Source: Bacillus sp. FJAT-27225 (lineage in GTDB: Bacteria > Bacillota > Bacilli > Bacillales > Cytobacillaceae). From it: a stretch of DNA of 64,000 nt. The notes under the pieces are model-generated. The model made no database searches, was not told where the DNA came from, and saw nothing but the letters and a program-made list of their open reading frames with translations. Of the stretch, positions 28,578 through 37,426 are shown one piece after another; positions within the stretch are counted from its first letter, which is position 1, and every line of letters starts with the position of its first letter. The position numbers and the translations under genes are program-made. The stretch spans positions 248,001 to 312,000 of the forward strand of contig NZ_MAYU01000012.1 of NCBI RefSeq assembly GCF_001685025.1. Direction: 5' to 3'.

Positions 28578-28655
28578 TGTCCCTACTTGACGGCTAAGGT
28601 GCCACCTATCCTAACAACCTTCTACTCTGCTTGGCTAACGAGAACCGTCCCTATT
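28578..28655. repeat. Dispersed palindrome invading the M20 gene's 3' end
   Basis: GTCCCTACTTGACGG..., CTTCTACTCTGCTTGGC and GAGAACCGTCCCTATTTG are recognisable parts of the GGGACGGTTCT family. The last part lies inside the M20 reading frame (28622-28655) and encodes its final residues. Confidence 0.7.
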
Positions 28656-29845
28656 TGCCCATCCTTTTTCCCATTTGTTTTCATGTATTCCAATGTTGCC
28701 TTCCCTAACACCTTTGCTGCAATTAGCAGTGCTCGTTCATCGATATCGAATTTAGGATGATGATGCGGGTAGGATTCCTTCCATTCAGGATTCTTTGCAC
28801 CGGTAAAGAAGAACGTGCCTTTCACATGCTGCAGGTAGTAGGCGTAATCCTCGCCACCCATGACTGGTTCAGTTTCGGCAACCTTCTCAACGCCAGGAAC
28901 ATCCTCTGCCAGCCTGGCGACAAATTCTGTCTCTTCTTTATGATTAACGAGGGTTGGATAGCCGCGCGAATACGTAAGCTCATATTCTGCACCATTGACA
29001 TCACAAGTCCCACGAACAACTCTTTCCATTTCTTTTTCTATGAACGTACGAGTTTCTTCTTTAAAAGTACGGACAGTCCCGATCATTTCGGCAACATCAG
29101 CAATGACATTGTACGGATTTTTGGCAACGAATGACGTTACCGATACGACTGCGGAATCCAAAGGATCCACTTTCCGGCTTACAATTTGCTGAAGATTGTT
29201 GATGAGCTGGCCGCCGACTACGATGCTATCAACGGTTTGGTGCGGATAGGCACCGTGTCCTCCCCGCCCCTGAATTTTAATATCAAAACGGTCGGGAGCC
29301 GCCTGAATCGCACCGACTCGATACCCGATTTCACCAAGAGGCATCTGAGCCTGTAAATGTGTACCGAAAATGACATCGACACCGTCAAGGCAGCCATCTT
29401 CAATCATGGAAATCGCGCCGCCTGGAGGAAGTTCCTCCGCATGCTGATGAATAAAAACAACCATGCCATCCAACTCAGACTTAAACCCATTCAACACTTT
29501 AGCAAGTCCCAGCAGTGTAGCAGTATGGCCATCATGGCCGCATGCATGCATAACTCCAACATTTTTGGACTGGAAGGGCAAATCGGTTTGTTCAACAATC
29601 GGCAGCGCATCAAAGTCCGCCCGCAAGGCAACAGTTGGCCCTGGACGGTCTCCTTTTAAATAAGCAACAACTCCATTGCCGCCAACGCCAGTCCGTACGA
29701 CGTGCCCCAGACTGCGATGATAATTCGCAATGTATTCCGCTGTTTTCACTTCCTCAAACGACAATTCCGGATATTCATGCAAATATCTGCGAATTGAAAC
29801 AATTTCATCATAAACCTCATCAAGCTTTTCAAATAAGCTTTTCAA
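28622..29845 (-). CDS. M20 family amidohydrolase/peptidase
   Basis: A 407-residue member of the M20D amidohydrolase group (N-acyl-amino-acid, IAA-conjugate or hippurate hydrolase type). Metal-binding residues are visible: HACGHDGH, the AEELPPGG Glu pair, GTHLQ and the C-terminal His run SYPHHHPKFDIDE. A lid/dimerisation domain (GRGGHGAYPHQTVDS) sits mid-protein. It starts at a TTG 6 nt after AGGAGGG and 14 nt beyond the preceding gene's stop, so it is in an operon with it. The last residues (QIGTVLVSQAE) are encoded by the intergenic palindrome and are not expected in homologues. Substrate is unknown. Confidence 0.88.
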   Translation of the reverse strand: MKSLFEKLDEVYDEIVSIRRYLHEYPELSFEEVKTAEYIANYHRSLGHVVRTGVGGNGVVAYLKGDRPGPTVALRADFDALPIVEQTDLPFQSKNVGVMHACGHDGHTATLLGLAKVLNGFKSELDGMVVFIHQHAEELPPGGAISMIEDGCLDGVDVIFGTHLQAQMPLGEIGYRVGAIQAAPDRFDIKIQGRGGHGAYPHQTVDSIVVGGQLINNLQQIVSRKVDPLDSAVVSVTSFVAKNPYNVIADVAEMIGTVRTFKEETRTFIEKEMERVVRGTCDVNGAEYELTYSRGYPTLVNHKEETEFVARLAEDVPGVEKVAETEPVMGGEDYAYYLQHVKGTFFFTGAKNPEWKESYPHHHPKFDIDERALLIAAKVLGKATLEYMKTNGKKDGQIGTVLVSQAE

Positions 29846-29859
29846 GCAAATCCCTCCTG

Positions 29860-30738
29860 TTATTCATTCAGTTCTTTCAAAATCGTGTAAACTGCTGACG
29901 AGTCTTGCAGGCCTATTCCTTTGTTCTTAGCCAAATGGAAAAGCTGATGTATAGTATCACTTACAAAGGTGGTTATATCGGAATCCTCAGCCAATTTTCG
30001 ATACAAGTTGATATCCTTCGCCATATTTGCAAGCGAGAATTTTACATTATCGAAGGATTCATCTAAAATATTGATGCCAAATACATCCATCGCCCTCGTT
30101 TGTCCCGATCCTTTTTGAAGGATCCCGGCAAGCTTTTCCTTTGAAACGCCTGAACTTTCTCCCGTCAGGAACGCTTCACTTAATAAAGTAATCACACCCG
30201 CTACGACCATATTGTGGCAAAGCTTAACGGTTTGTCCGGCCCCGCTTTTTCCAACATATTCGATATGTTTACCTACCGACTGCAAAACCGGAACAATGCT
30301 CGGATAATCCTCTTCGTTTCCCCCAACCATGATCGTCAGCTTCCCATTCGCCGCTCCATCCGGGCCACCGCTTAGCGGACAGTCGAAAAACGAAACACCC
30401 CTCGTTTCGGCAATCTCATGGATTTCCCTCGTCAGAGCCACATCATTCGTACTCATATCCAGGATGAAAGATCCTTTTTTCATGTTAAAAAGAACTCCTT
30501 TTTTGCTATCCAAAAGAGTCTCCCTGATGATATCTGGTGAGGAAAGAGAAAGAATCAAATAATCGAGTTCGCCTGCCATTTCGTCAGGGCTCCGACTAGG
30601 AATCGCTCCTAGACTGGCTAATCTCATTACCGCATCCGAATCGATATCATATACATGCACCTGGTAGTTATGCTTAAGTAAGTTTTTCGCGATGCCGCTT
30701 CCCATTAGCCCGCATCCAATCACACCAACCCTGGTCAT
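29860..30738 (-). CDS. 3-hydroxyisobutyrate-dehydrogenase-family NAD(P) oxidoreductase
   Basis: A 292-residue protein. The N-terminal Rossmann motif GVIGCGLMGSGIAKNL binds NAD(P). The substrate motif FFDCPLSGGPDGAANGKLT and the catalytic Lys in GAGQTVKLCHNM (about 170) are those of beta-hydroxyacid dehydrogenases (MmsB, GarR/GlxR). It probably interconverts a short beta-hydroxyacid and its semialdehyde, which fits the aldehyde dehydrogenase 15 nt upstream on the same strand. Which acid is used cannot be told. Confidence 0.87.
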   Translation of the reverse strand: MTRVGVIGCGLMGSGIAKNLLKHNYQVHVYDIDSDAVMRLASLGAIPSRSPDEMAGELDYLILSLSSPDIIRETLLDSKKGVLFNMKKGSFILDMSTNDVALTREIHEIAETRGVSFFDCPLSGGPDGAANGKLTIMVGGNEEDYPSIVPVLQSVGKHIEYVGKSGAGQTVKLCHNMVVAGVITLLSEAFLTGESSGVSKEKLAGILQKGSGQTRAMDVFGINILDESFDNVKFSLANMAKDINLYRKLAEDSDITTFVSDTIHQLFHLAKNKGIGLQDSSAVYTILKELNE

Positions 30739-30753
30739 TCTCTCACCGCCCCT

Positions 30754-32205
30754 TTAGGCCTTTATATAAACAGTCTTATATTCTGTCCAAAAGTCGAGAG
30801 CGGTTGAGCCTTGCTCTCTTGGGCCTAGACTGGATGCTTTTTTGCCGCCAAACGGGTATTGGTTTTCAAAATAATTTGAAGGTATATTCACATGTGTGAC
30901 GCCTGTTTGAATGTGCTTCACAAAATGCATCGCCTTCTCAAGATCTTTTGTGTAAATGGTTGAGGACAAGCCGAACTCGCTATCATTCGCTACTTCCAAC
31001 GCTTCCTCATACGAATCGACCTCAATGACCGCAATAACAGGAGCAAAGATTTCCTCTTTGAAAATGGTCATCTCGGGTGTGACGCCGCTAAAGACAGTCG
31101 GAGCGACAAAATAGCCTTTGCCCCTGCCCTGGTCTGTCAGTCTCTTGCCGCCGCATTCAAGGGTAGCGCCCTCTTTAACAGCCAAGTCAATATGTTTCAA
31201 ATAAAGGTTCATTTGGCTTTCATCAATAACAGGGCCATTGTCCACCTTTTCATCAAATCCATCAGCAATATGTAATGCATTTGCCGCTTCTGTCAATCTC
31301 GTGATAACCTCTCTCGAAATGCTTCTCGGGACAATAAGCCTGCTTGTCCCAGTGCACCGCTGGCCATTATCAAAAAATCCGCTAATGACAACATTTTCAA
31401 TCGTTTCATCCAGGTTCGCATCCTCAAGGATAATTGACGCGTTCTTGCCGCCCATCTCAGCCTGCATTTTCCCCCCGCGGGCCGTGACTGCCCTTCCCAA
31501 TGCCAGGCCAACATCGGTTGAACCGGTAAACGAAACGGCTTTAATCTTCGGATGTTCGCCAATTGCACCACCAATCACGCCACCGGGGCCTGTCACCATA
31601 TTTACAACCCCTTTTGGTACTCCAGCTTTTTCAAAAAGCTCAATAATTTTCACACTGATAAGGGATGTATTGCTTGCCGGTTTAAAAATCACCGTGTTGC
31701 CAGCAACGATTGCAGGCGCAATCTTCCATATTCCAATTCCAAGAGGAAAATTGTAAGGAGCAATGACGCCGACGACTCCAAGCGGCTCCCTCACGGTATA
31801 TGCAAAAATATCGGCATTTTTAGATGGAACCGTTTCTCCTTTTAGCCGTGTTGCCTCACCACTGAACTGCTTCATAGCATCAATCGTGATGTTCACTTCA
31901 GCCAAAGAGTTTTTATAGGTTTTACCAACCTCTTTTGTAATGATCGTGGCCAGTTCTTCTTTTTGCTCTTCCAGTAAGTAGATTAACTTGAACAAAACAT
32001 CGCCCCGCTCAGGAACAGCAACCTGTGACCACGTCTTAAACGCCCTTTCCGCAACCAAAATCGCCGCCTCGACATCCCGCTGATCGGATTTCTGGAAATA
32101 ACCCAGCACTTCCTCCGTGTTTGCCGGATTGATACTCTCATACACCTCTCCAGATAAAGCTGGAACCCACTCGCCATTAATATAGTTAAAGTACGTTTGA
32201 ACCAT
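30754..32205 (-). CDS. NAD(P)-dependent aldehyde dehydrogenase
   Basis: A 483-residue ALDH. It shows the cofactor region VIAPYNFPLGIGIWKIAPAI, catalytic Glu in AEMGGKNASII, catalytic Cys in FFDNGQRCTGTSR and the C-terminal PFGGKKASSLGPREQG. The overall style is that of semialdehyde dehydrogenases (alpha-ketoglutarate-semialdehyde or succinate-semialdehyde type). The start at 32205 has GGAGGGGGGAAAA upstream; the in-frame start at 32244 has none. It heads a tight run with the 3-hydroxyisobutyrate-dehydrogenase-like and M20 genes, preceded by a strong hairpin that separates it from the creatininase gene. Confidence 0.9.
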   Translation of the reverse strand: MVQTYFNYINGEWVPALSGEVYESINPANTEEVLGYFQKSDQRDVEAAILVAERAFKTWSQVAVPERGDVLFKLIYLLEEQKEELATIITKEVGKTYKNSLAEVNITIDAMKQFSGEATRLKGETVPSKNADIFAYTVREPLGVVGVIAPYNFPLGIGIWKIAPAIVAGNTVIFKPASNTSLISVKIIELFEKAGVPKGVVNMVTGPGGVIGGAIGEHPKIKAVSFTGSTDVGLALGRAVTARGGKMQAEMGGKNASIILEDANLDETIENVVISGFFDNGQRCTGTSRLIVPRSISREVITRLTEAANALHIADGFDEKVDNGPVIDESQMNLYLKHIDLAVKEGATLECGGKRLTDQGRGKGYFVAPTVFSGVTPEMTIFKEEIFAPVIAVIEVDSYEEALEVANDSEFGLSSTIYTKDLEKAMHFVKHIQTGVTHVNIPSNYFENQYPFGGKKASSLGPREQGSTALDFWTEYKTVYIKA

Positions 32206-32335
32206 TTTTCCTCCCCCCTCCTCTTTTGCTAATATTTCCGGCAAATCAAAATCGTTCCTAACAAAAGTAATGGTTCTTTGCCGGTCCCTAGCTATTAAAA
32301 TTTATTATAATATTCTAAATTGTATATAAAAATAT

Positions 32336-32375
32336 GGCAAGCCACAAAATTTTACATTAGATTTTGTGGCTTGCC
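32336..32375 (-). terminator. 14-bp perfect-stem hairpin after the creatininase gene
   Basis: GGCAAGCCACAAAA and TTTTGTGGCTTGCC pair perfectly around a 12-nt loop. On the minus strand the hairpin is followed by ATATTTTTATAT. It should end creatininase transcription, so the aldehyde dehydrogenase set has its own promoter in 32206-32335, where an ATTATAAT word lies. Confidence 0.75.
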
Positions 32376-32473
32376 ACATATAACTGGGTTGCAATCATAC
32401 TATCAACCCATTCTTTTTCATTATTTAGACTTTATACATCACCTGGACTTCCCCAGCTACAAATCAACCTTTC

Positions 32474-33283
32474 CTATAACGGAATTTCCCGTGACCGGAT
32501 TTCCACCTCGACTTCTTCGTCACAGTATCGGATAAATTCAACCAGGTTTTTTAAAAGTTCATGATGGTAGATTTCACCGTTTTCCTTTGTGGATACAGTG
32601 GGGTCCCCAACTACGCCAACGTTCACGGCTCCTTCCCGATATCCCGCGACATCACTCGGCACGAACATCCTATCTGCTTCAACGAAAGGATCGTGCTGGA
32701 GAAACTCATGCTTGAGTTGAATATTTTTAATGGCCTTGTCCATCTCACATAGTTCAGGCAGGATGTACAGCATGTGGGATGTTTCCATCTCAGCCGCATG
32801 CCCGACTCCTCCTGGCTCGGATTTCTTGATTTTCTTGCCGATTTGCTCGGCGATATAAAACGGGTCGGCGATGGCAAGGAAAGCGCCAGTTTCATTCCTA
32901 AGCTTCGTTATCGCAATTTTTAACGGGGGCAGGTTCGCCTCGCGGTGTCCATTTATGATGATGATCTTTTTGAACCCATGGTAAACAAGGCTCTTGCATA
33001 TATCATAGATAAGATTAGTCAACGTTTCCGGCCTTAATGTAATCGTGCCGGGAAACGCCATATGGTGCGGAGCCCACCCAACCCAGTTTGGCGGAGCGAC
33101 AAGGGTATTCGTCTGACGGCCAAGGTCTTCCGCAACCTTATTGGCCACAAAGGAATCGGTCCCAAGCGGCAGGTGTTTACCATGCTGTTCCACACTACCA
33201 ACCGGAACGATGATTGTTTTTTTCGTCTCCAAATACTTCTCTACATCTTCCCATTTATTTTCCTGAAGCCATATACTTTTCAA
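32474..33283 (-). CDS. Creatininase-family amidohydrolase
   Basis: A 269-residue protein with the family's metal and catalytic motifs: VPVGSVEQHGKHLPLGTD, IINGHREAN and GHAAEMETSHML. It starts at a TTG with GAAAGGAAG 7 nt upstream. The family opens cyclic or linear amides (creatinine, formamidopyrimidine, mycofactocin maturation), so the fold does not fix the substrate. It sits between an amino-acid permease gene and an aldehyde dehydrogenase set, consistent with a catabolic amidase step. Confidence 0.85.
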   Translation of the reverse strand: MKSIWLQENKWEDVEKYLETKKTIIVPVGSVEQHGKHLPLGTDSFVANKVAEDLGRQTNTLVAPPNWVGWAPHHMAFPGTITLRPETLTNLIYDICKSLVYHGFKKIIIINGHREANLPPLKIAITKLRNETGAFLAIADPFYIAEQIGKKIKKSEPGGVGHAAEMETSHMLYILPELCEMDKAIKNIQLKHEFLQHDPFVEADRMFVPSDVAGYREGAVNVGVVGDPTVSTKENGEIYHHELLKNLVEFIRYCDEEVEVEIRSREIPL

Positions 33284-33381
33284 AAAAATCTTCCTTTCTG
33301 TTTCTTTTTAAGTATTTCCGTCAAAAGGTCCTCCCGCTTGGCATGTTCCGCAATCTAGAACCTTCCCCGGTTGGCAGAATA

Positions 33382-34782
33382 TTATTGATTCAACTTCTCC
33401 ATATCATTTTCATCAAGGTACTCCCAACGGTCTCTGGAATACAGGAAATAGAATGCGGTAATCAAAATGATCCAGGATAATCCGATGAGCAAAGGGATTG
33501 TTTCGATATAGGTCAAAATCCAAAAAGAAGCTATAGCTGCAAAAATGGCCAATACCGGAATATTCTTTATGTTGCCCGGATACCGGAACGGCGCTTTTAG
33601 GTGCGGCTGTTTAATTCTGACGACTATAACAGCAATATTCATCAGCCCCATCATCAGCCAGTTGGAGAAAACTGCTGCCCCAACGGCAATCGAAATCGCC
33701 TTGCCATATCCCATCGTACTCATCATCGTTGTTCCAAGCGCAATAACACCAGTAAAGATAGTCGCATAAACCGGAACCTGAGTTTTTGGGCTGACCTTGC
33801 CGAGGATACCCGGAACTGCTTTTTCCCTTGCGGCAGCAAAAAGCATTCTTGAAGAGCCCAATAAGCATCCCACTGTTGAAGTGCCGGTCGCAGTTAAAGC
33901 TGCAATCGCAATCAGCACTGCGCCGATCCCAGGCAATACAGTCTCAACCGCCAGCGATAAAGGAGCTGTTGACGCTGCCAGCAAAGCTGGATCCGCTGCT
34001 GATACCACGCCAAAACCTGTCAAACAATAGAGGATAACGACTGTCACCAAGGCGGAAATTTGCGCAAGAGGCAAATTCCTGCGCGGATTCTTCGCTTCTT
34101 CCCCTAGTGTCAACACTGCCTCAACCTGCATTTGCCCGAATGCAATAAGTGCTGTGGCAGCAAAAACGCCAGTCCATCCATTCGGCAAAAACTCTGCAAA
34201 TTGAAATGGCCCGGATGGATTATGGGATATTGTAATCACAGCAATCGCAAATAACGCCACAACCTGGATAATTGAAAAAAAGGTATTTATTTTCCCCGTT
34301 GCTGAAATTCCCATTAGCAATAATCCTGTAATCAAAATTGAGATAGCAGGAGCAACAACTGTAGTTGGTAGGGATGGAAATAAGTAATTAAAATAGCCGG
34401 CAAAACCTAAATTTACAGCCCCAGCCGCAAACGCAAAGGAAAGAAAATACAGGCCCGAACACCATAATGCCATCAACTTGCCAAGGTCTTTATGAATCGG
34501 AGTGAACGCAAACTTCGAATAAGCATAGGAAGCCCCTTCGTATGGCCAAAGCGAAGCAAGCTCCGCATAACTCATACACGATAAAATCGCAATAATTCCT
34601 GCAATAAGGAACGCAACGAATAAGGCTGGCCCTGCCTGGGCAACAGCCGGTGCAATAACGGTGAAAATTCCACCGCCTATCAATGCCCCGACACCAACAC
34701 TCCATAAATCAACAAATCCTAAGCCTCGGTTTAACTTCCCATCTTCAGAGATGGCTGCCTGATTAGCAGTTTGAGTTTTCAT
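33382..34782 (-). CDS. APC-family amino-acid permease
   Basis: A 466-residue protein with about 12 hydrophobic helices. The first helix motif GVGALIGGGIFTVIAP is typical of the APC superfamily, followed by SYAELASLWPYEGASYAYSK and FGQMQVEAVLTLGEEAKNPRR. I chose the ATG at 34782, 6 nt after GGGGG. It probably imports an amino acid or amine used by the downstream enzymes. A triple ATTTCAT/ATGAAAT inverted-repeat cluster lies just upstream, likely the IclR operator. Confidence 0.87.
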   Translation of the reverse strand: MKTQTANQAAISEDGKLNRGLGFVDLWSVGVGALIGGGIFTVIAPAVAQAGPALFVAFLIAGIIAILSCMSYAELASLWPYEGASYAYSKFAFTPIHKDLGKLMALWCSGLYFLSFAFAAGAVNLGFAGYFNYLFPSLPTTVVAPAISILITGLLLMGISATGKINTFFSIIQVVALFAIAVITISHNPSGPFQFAEFLPNGWTGVFAATALIAFGQMQVEAVLTLGEEAKNPRRNLPLAQISALVTVVILYCLTGFGVVSAADPALLAASTAPLSLAVETVLPGIGAVLIAIAALTATGTSTVGCLLGSSRMLFAAAREKAVPGILGKVSPKTQVPVYATIFTGVIALGTTMMSTMGYGKAISIAVGAAVFSNWLMMGLMNIAVIVVRIKQPHLKAPFRYPGNIKNIPVLAIFAAIASFWILTYIETIPLLIGLSWIILITAFYFLYSRDRWEYLDENDMEKLNQ

Positions 34783-34793
34783 CATTATCCCCC

Positions 34794-34821
34794 ATTTCAT
34801 TATATGAAATCATAATTTCAT
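34794..34821 (-). promoter_or_regulatory. Overlapping inverted repeats, candidate IclR operator
   Basis: ATTTCAT (34794-34800), ATGAAAT (34804-34810) and ATTTCAT (34815-34821) form two overlapping perfect 7-bp-arm palindromes immediately upstream of the permease ribosome site. The adjacent IclR gene is the obvious candidate binder. A TATAAA word upstream (34823-34828) would place the site just downstream of the -10. Confidence 0.55.
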
Positions 34822-34904
34822 TTTATAAAGATTACTTAATTCGACTCTTTCTTTAAAATCTCCTTCTTTTATTATCAAAAAATTTAAAATCCTTTAGCGA
34901 AATA

Positions 34905-34929
34905 AAAAAACACCTCTAATCGAGATGTT
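34905..34929 (-). terminator. Terminator of the IclR gene
   Basis: On the minus strand AACATCTC and GAGGTGTT form a stem with a short loop, followed by a T-run, starting right after the TGA stop of the IclR gene. Confidence 0.8.
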
Positions 34930-35697
34930 TCAACTAAGTTCCTGTTCAATTTTCCGAACTGTTTCCTTTAACGTTCTTATATAAAAATCCATTCTTCCGT
35001 CAGTAAAATCCTGTTCAACCCCAATTACACTTAAAGCGGCTAAAACATTCCCGTTTATGTTCCGGATAGGGACCGCAATCGCGACCGTTCCTTTATAAAG
35101 CTCGCCTCTGCTAATCGCGTAACCTTGTTTTGCAATTTTACTCAGTTCCTTAAGAAGCTGATTACGGTCTAGTTTTAAAGTTGCAGCAAATGGTTCTACT
35201 TCATTTTTCTCAACAATCCACTTTTGTTCTTCTTCCGTTAAGGCAGCCAGCAACACTCGCGGGCAGGCCGCCACATACAATGGAACCCTTCGTCCTACCT
35301 GCGGAAACACTCGGATGTGCTTTAATGATTCAAACTGCTCAACATATACTGCATCCTGGCCGTCCTTTACCGCCAATTGTACAGACAGCCCCGTATCATT
35401 TCTAAGCTGAAGCATCTGCTTCCTGGCCATGTCCCTGATATCGATTTGGCGGTTAACCATCTCGCCTTTTTCCAAAAAAGCCATGCCGAGCTGAAACCCC
35501 ATTTGGCCCTTTTTATCCGCCCTTCTTAGATAACCGAACTTTTCCAGCGAACAAGCCATCCGGAACGCAGTCGGCTTTGAAAAACCAGTTCGTTCAGACA
35601 GCTCGTCCAGGGTAAGGGTGGGTTCCTCGATAGTGAAACACTCGATGAGTTGCAAGGCTTTTTCAACACTTCCAGTCTTACTAGAAAGTTCCTTCAT
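34930..35697 (-). CDS. IclR family transcriptional regulator
   Basis: A 255-residue protein. It has an N-terminal winged HTH (LTLDELSERTGFSKPTAFRM, about 27-46) and a C-terminal IclR effector domain (about 85-250, with YVEQFESLKHIRV, ISRGELYKGTVAIAVPI and the closing IRTLKETVRKIEQEL). I chose the ATG after AGAGGAGAAACC; the open frame runs 52 codons further without a site. IclR proteins sense small aromatic or organic acids. It lies between the permease gene and the lyase-like gene, all on the same strand, and likely controls this catabolic region. Confidence 0.9.
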   Translation of the reverse strand: MKELSSKTGSVEKALQLIECFTIEEPTLTLDELSERTGFSKPTAFRMACSLEKFGYLRRADKKGQMGFQLGMAFLEKGEMVNRQIDIRDMARKQMLQLRNDTGLSVQLAVKDGQDAVYVEQFESLKHIRVFPQVGRRVPLYVAACPRVLLAALTEEEQKWIVEKNEVEPFAATLKLDRNQLLKELSKIAKQGYAISRGELYKGTVAIAVPIRNINGNVLAALSVIGVEQDFTDGRMDFYIRTLKETVRKIEQELS

Positions 35698-35817
35698 GGT
35701 TTCTCCTCTTATTAAAAATTCAATGCAGATCACTACCATTATACTAAATTTCCCAGTACAATCTATTAAAAGCTTAAAAGCACCTTTCACATGACATTTG
35801 CTAGACTGCGAAAATAA

Positions 35818-35845
35818 AACCCGCTTTGAACAAACTAAGCGGGTT
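35818..35845 (-). terminator. Terminator of the lyase-like gene
   Basis: AACCCGCTT and AAGCGGGTT form a 9-bp stem, followed on the minus strand by TTATTTTCG. The same stem sequence, extended, ends the opuA operon at 57849-57876. Confidence 0.85.
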
Positions 35846-35873
35846 TCCCTCATTTATAAATGGATTTACATAA

Positions 35874-37364
35874 TCATAAACTGTACTCCAGCAGCTCTTT
35901 CCGTTTGTCCCGTAACGTTTGGACAACTTGTTCATAGTCGCTGATTTTAGCCTGGAGACTGGCTTTTCGGTTGTTGATCATACGGGTGACCTCTTTTGGG
36001 CTTGGGCCGCCCTGGATGTCGCGGATTTCAACGAAGTATTCTGGCGAGATGATTTTTTGCCATTCTTGGCTTGTCAGTTTGACATCCACGAATTTGCCGA
36101 TTGCCTCGTTAATCAGGTCAATATCCCACTCATACAGCTCTTTTCCCTGCTTGATGGTTTCCTTTGAAATATAGCTTGCGATGGAGTGGGCTTTCCTGAA
36201 GGAGATACCGTATTCCCTCGCCAGCGTATCGGCAAGCTCAGTAATCGTAATGCTCGATTTCCGGGCCATTTCCCTGGCGTGATCCTTATTCACCTTCAGT
36301 GTTGCAATGACGGCGTACATAAGTGCCATGACACGGTTCGCATTATCGAAGGCGCGGTATAGATGAGGCTGCAGGTCATCCTCGGTATCAACAATATCGC
36401 CAAACGGCGTATTGTGAATCATGCTGACCGCAGCGAACGCTTCTCCGTAAGCACTGCTCGCAATTGAACGTGAATGCTCGATTGACACCGGATTCCGCTT
36501 TTGTGGCATAATGCTAGAGCATTGCACATACGGATCGGCAACATAGAACGTCCCGAACTCCCTTGTGACGTGCTGAAGGAAATCCTGAATCCAGCGGCCT
36601 GTATTGACCATACACGTCATCAGCGCGGTTGCTGTCTCCAGCAAGTAATCTGCTCCGCCGATACAGTCATAGGAATTTTCAATCAACCTGTCAAAACCAA
36701 GCAGGTCGCGCGTACGGTCCCTATTAATCCGGAAACCGGTCGTTGTCAGCGCAGCAGCGCCCAAAGCCGATTGGTTGACCGTCTCGTAGGCGTTCCATAA
36801 CCGTTTGATATCCCGTTGCAAAACATCATAAATGGCTAGAAAATAATGGCCAAGAGTCGTCGGCTGCGCAGGCTGGGTATGGGTATAGCCAGTCATATAG
36901 GTTTCCTTATTCCGCTCGGCCTGCTCAAGCAATGCCTCGCTAAGCCGATGAGCACTCCCAAGCAGCTTAAGCAAATGCTCCCTGAGCACAAGGCGGTACA
37001 TCGCAATTCCCATATCATTGCGGCTGCGGCCGATGTGGATTTTCCCGGCCAACTCGTCACCGATTTCTTCGCCTATTTTCGCCTCCATCATGAAAAATAA
37101 ATCTTCAAACTCGGGCTGATAGGAAAGGAGAGTCCGATCCGATTCCCCGACCTTGTTAATACCCTCAAGCATCCGCTTCGCTTCCGATTTCGAAATAATA
37201 TTCTGCTCTGAAAGCATAATGACGTGAGCCCGATGAATATCAAACATGACGTCGAACAGATAATCCCTCTGGTCATTAAAAACCGGCTTCAACAGCTTTT
37301 CAACATAGGTTTTCCCCGGGAAGGCAACCCCTTCATCCGTGATAAAATCCTCTAGTTTACTCAC
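35874..37364 (-). CDS. Argininosuccinate-lyase-like enzyme (second paralogue)
   Basis: A 496-residue fumarase/aspartase-superfamily enzyme, longer than the true ArgH at 25821. The signature SSIMPQKRNPVS, HIGRSRNDMGIA and GYTHTQPAQPTT are intact, so it is likely active. The sequence around them differs clearly from the first copy (GADYLLETATALMTC, NTPFGDIVDTEDDL). ArgH-like proteins of this length include lyases that release fumarate from N-substituted aspartates, such as EDDS lyase, so a catabolic carbon-nitrogen lyase is plausible. I prefer the GTG at 37364, 8 nt after GGAG, over the ATG at 37391. It sits upstream of an IclR gene, not with arg genes. Confidence 0.82.
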   Translation of the reverse strand: MSKLEDFITDEGVAFPGKTYVEKLLKPVFNDQRDYLFDVMFDIHRAHVIMLSEQNIISKSEAKRMLEGINKVGESDRTLLSYQPEFEDLFFMMEAKIGEEIGDELAGKIHIGRSRNDMGIAMYRLVLREHLLKLLGSAHRLSEALLEQAERNKETYMTGYTHTQPAQPTTLGHYFLAIYDVLQRDIKRLWNAYETVNQSALGAAALTTTGFRINRDRTRDLLGFDRLIENSYDCIGGADYLLETATALMTCMVNTGRWIQDFLQHVTREFGTFYVADPYVQCSSIMPQKRNPVSIEHSRSIASSAYGEAFAAVSMIHNTPFGDIVDTEDDLQPHLYRAFDNANRVMALMYAVIATLKVNKDHAREMARKSSITITELADTLAREYGISFRKAHSIASYISKETIKQGKELYEWDIDLINEAIGKFVDVKLTSQEWQKIISPEYFVEIRDIQGGPSPKEVTRMINNRKASLQAKISDYEQVVQTLRDKRKELLEYSL

Positions 37365-37426
37365 ATCTTCATCTCCATTTATGACAATCATTTTCAGTCT
37401 TCAAACTCCAAAAACTGTGTTCCGTC

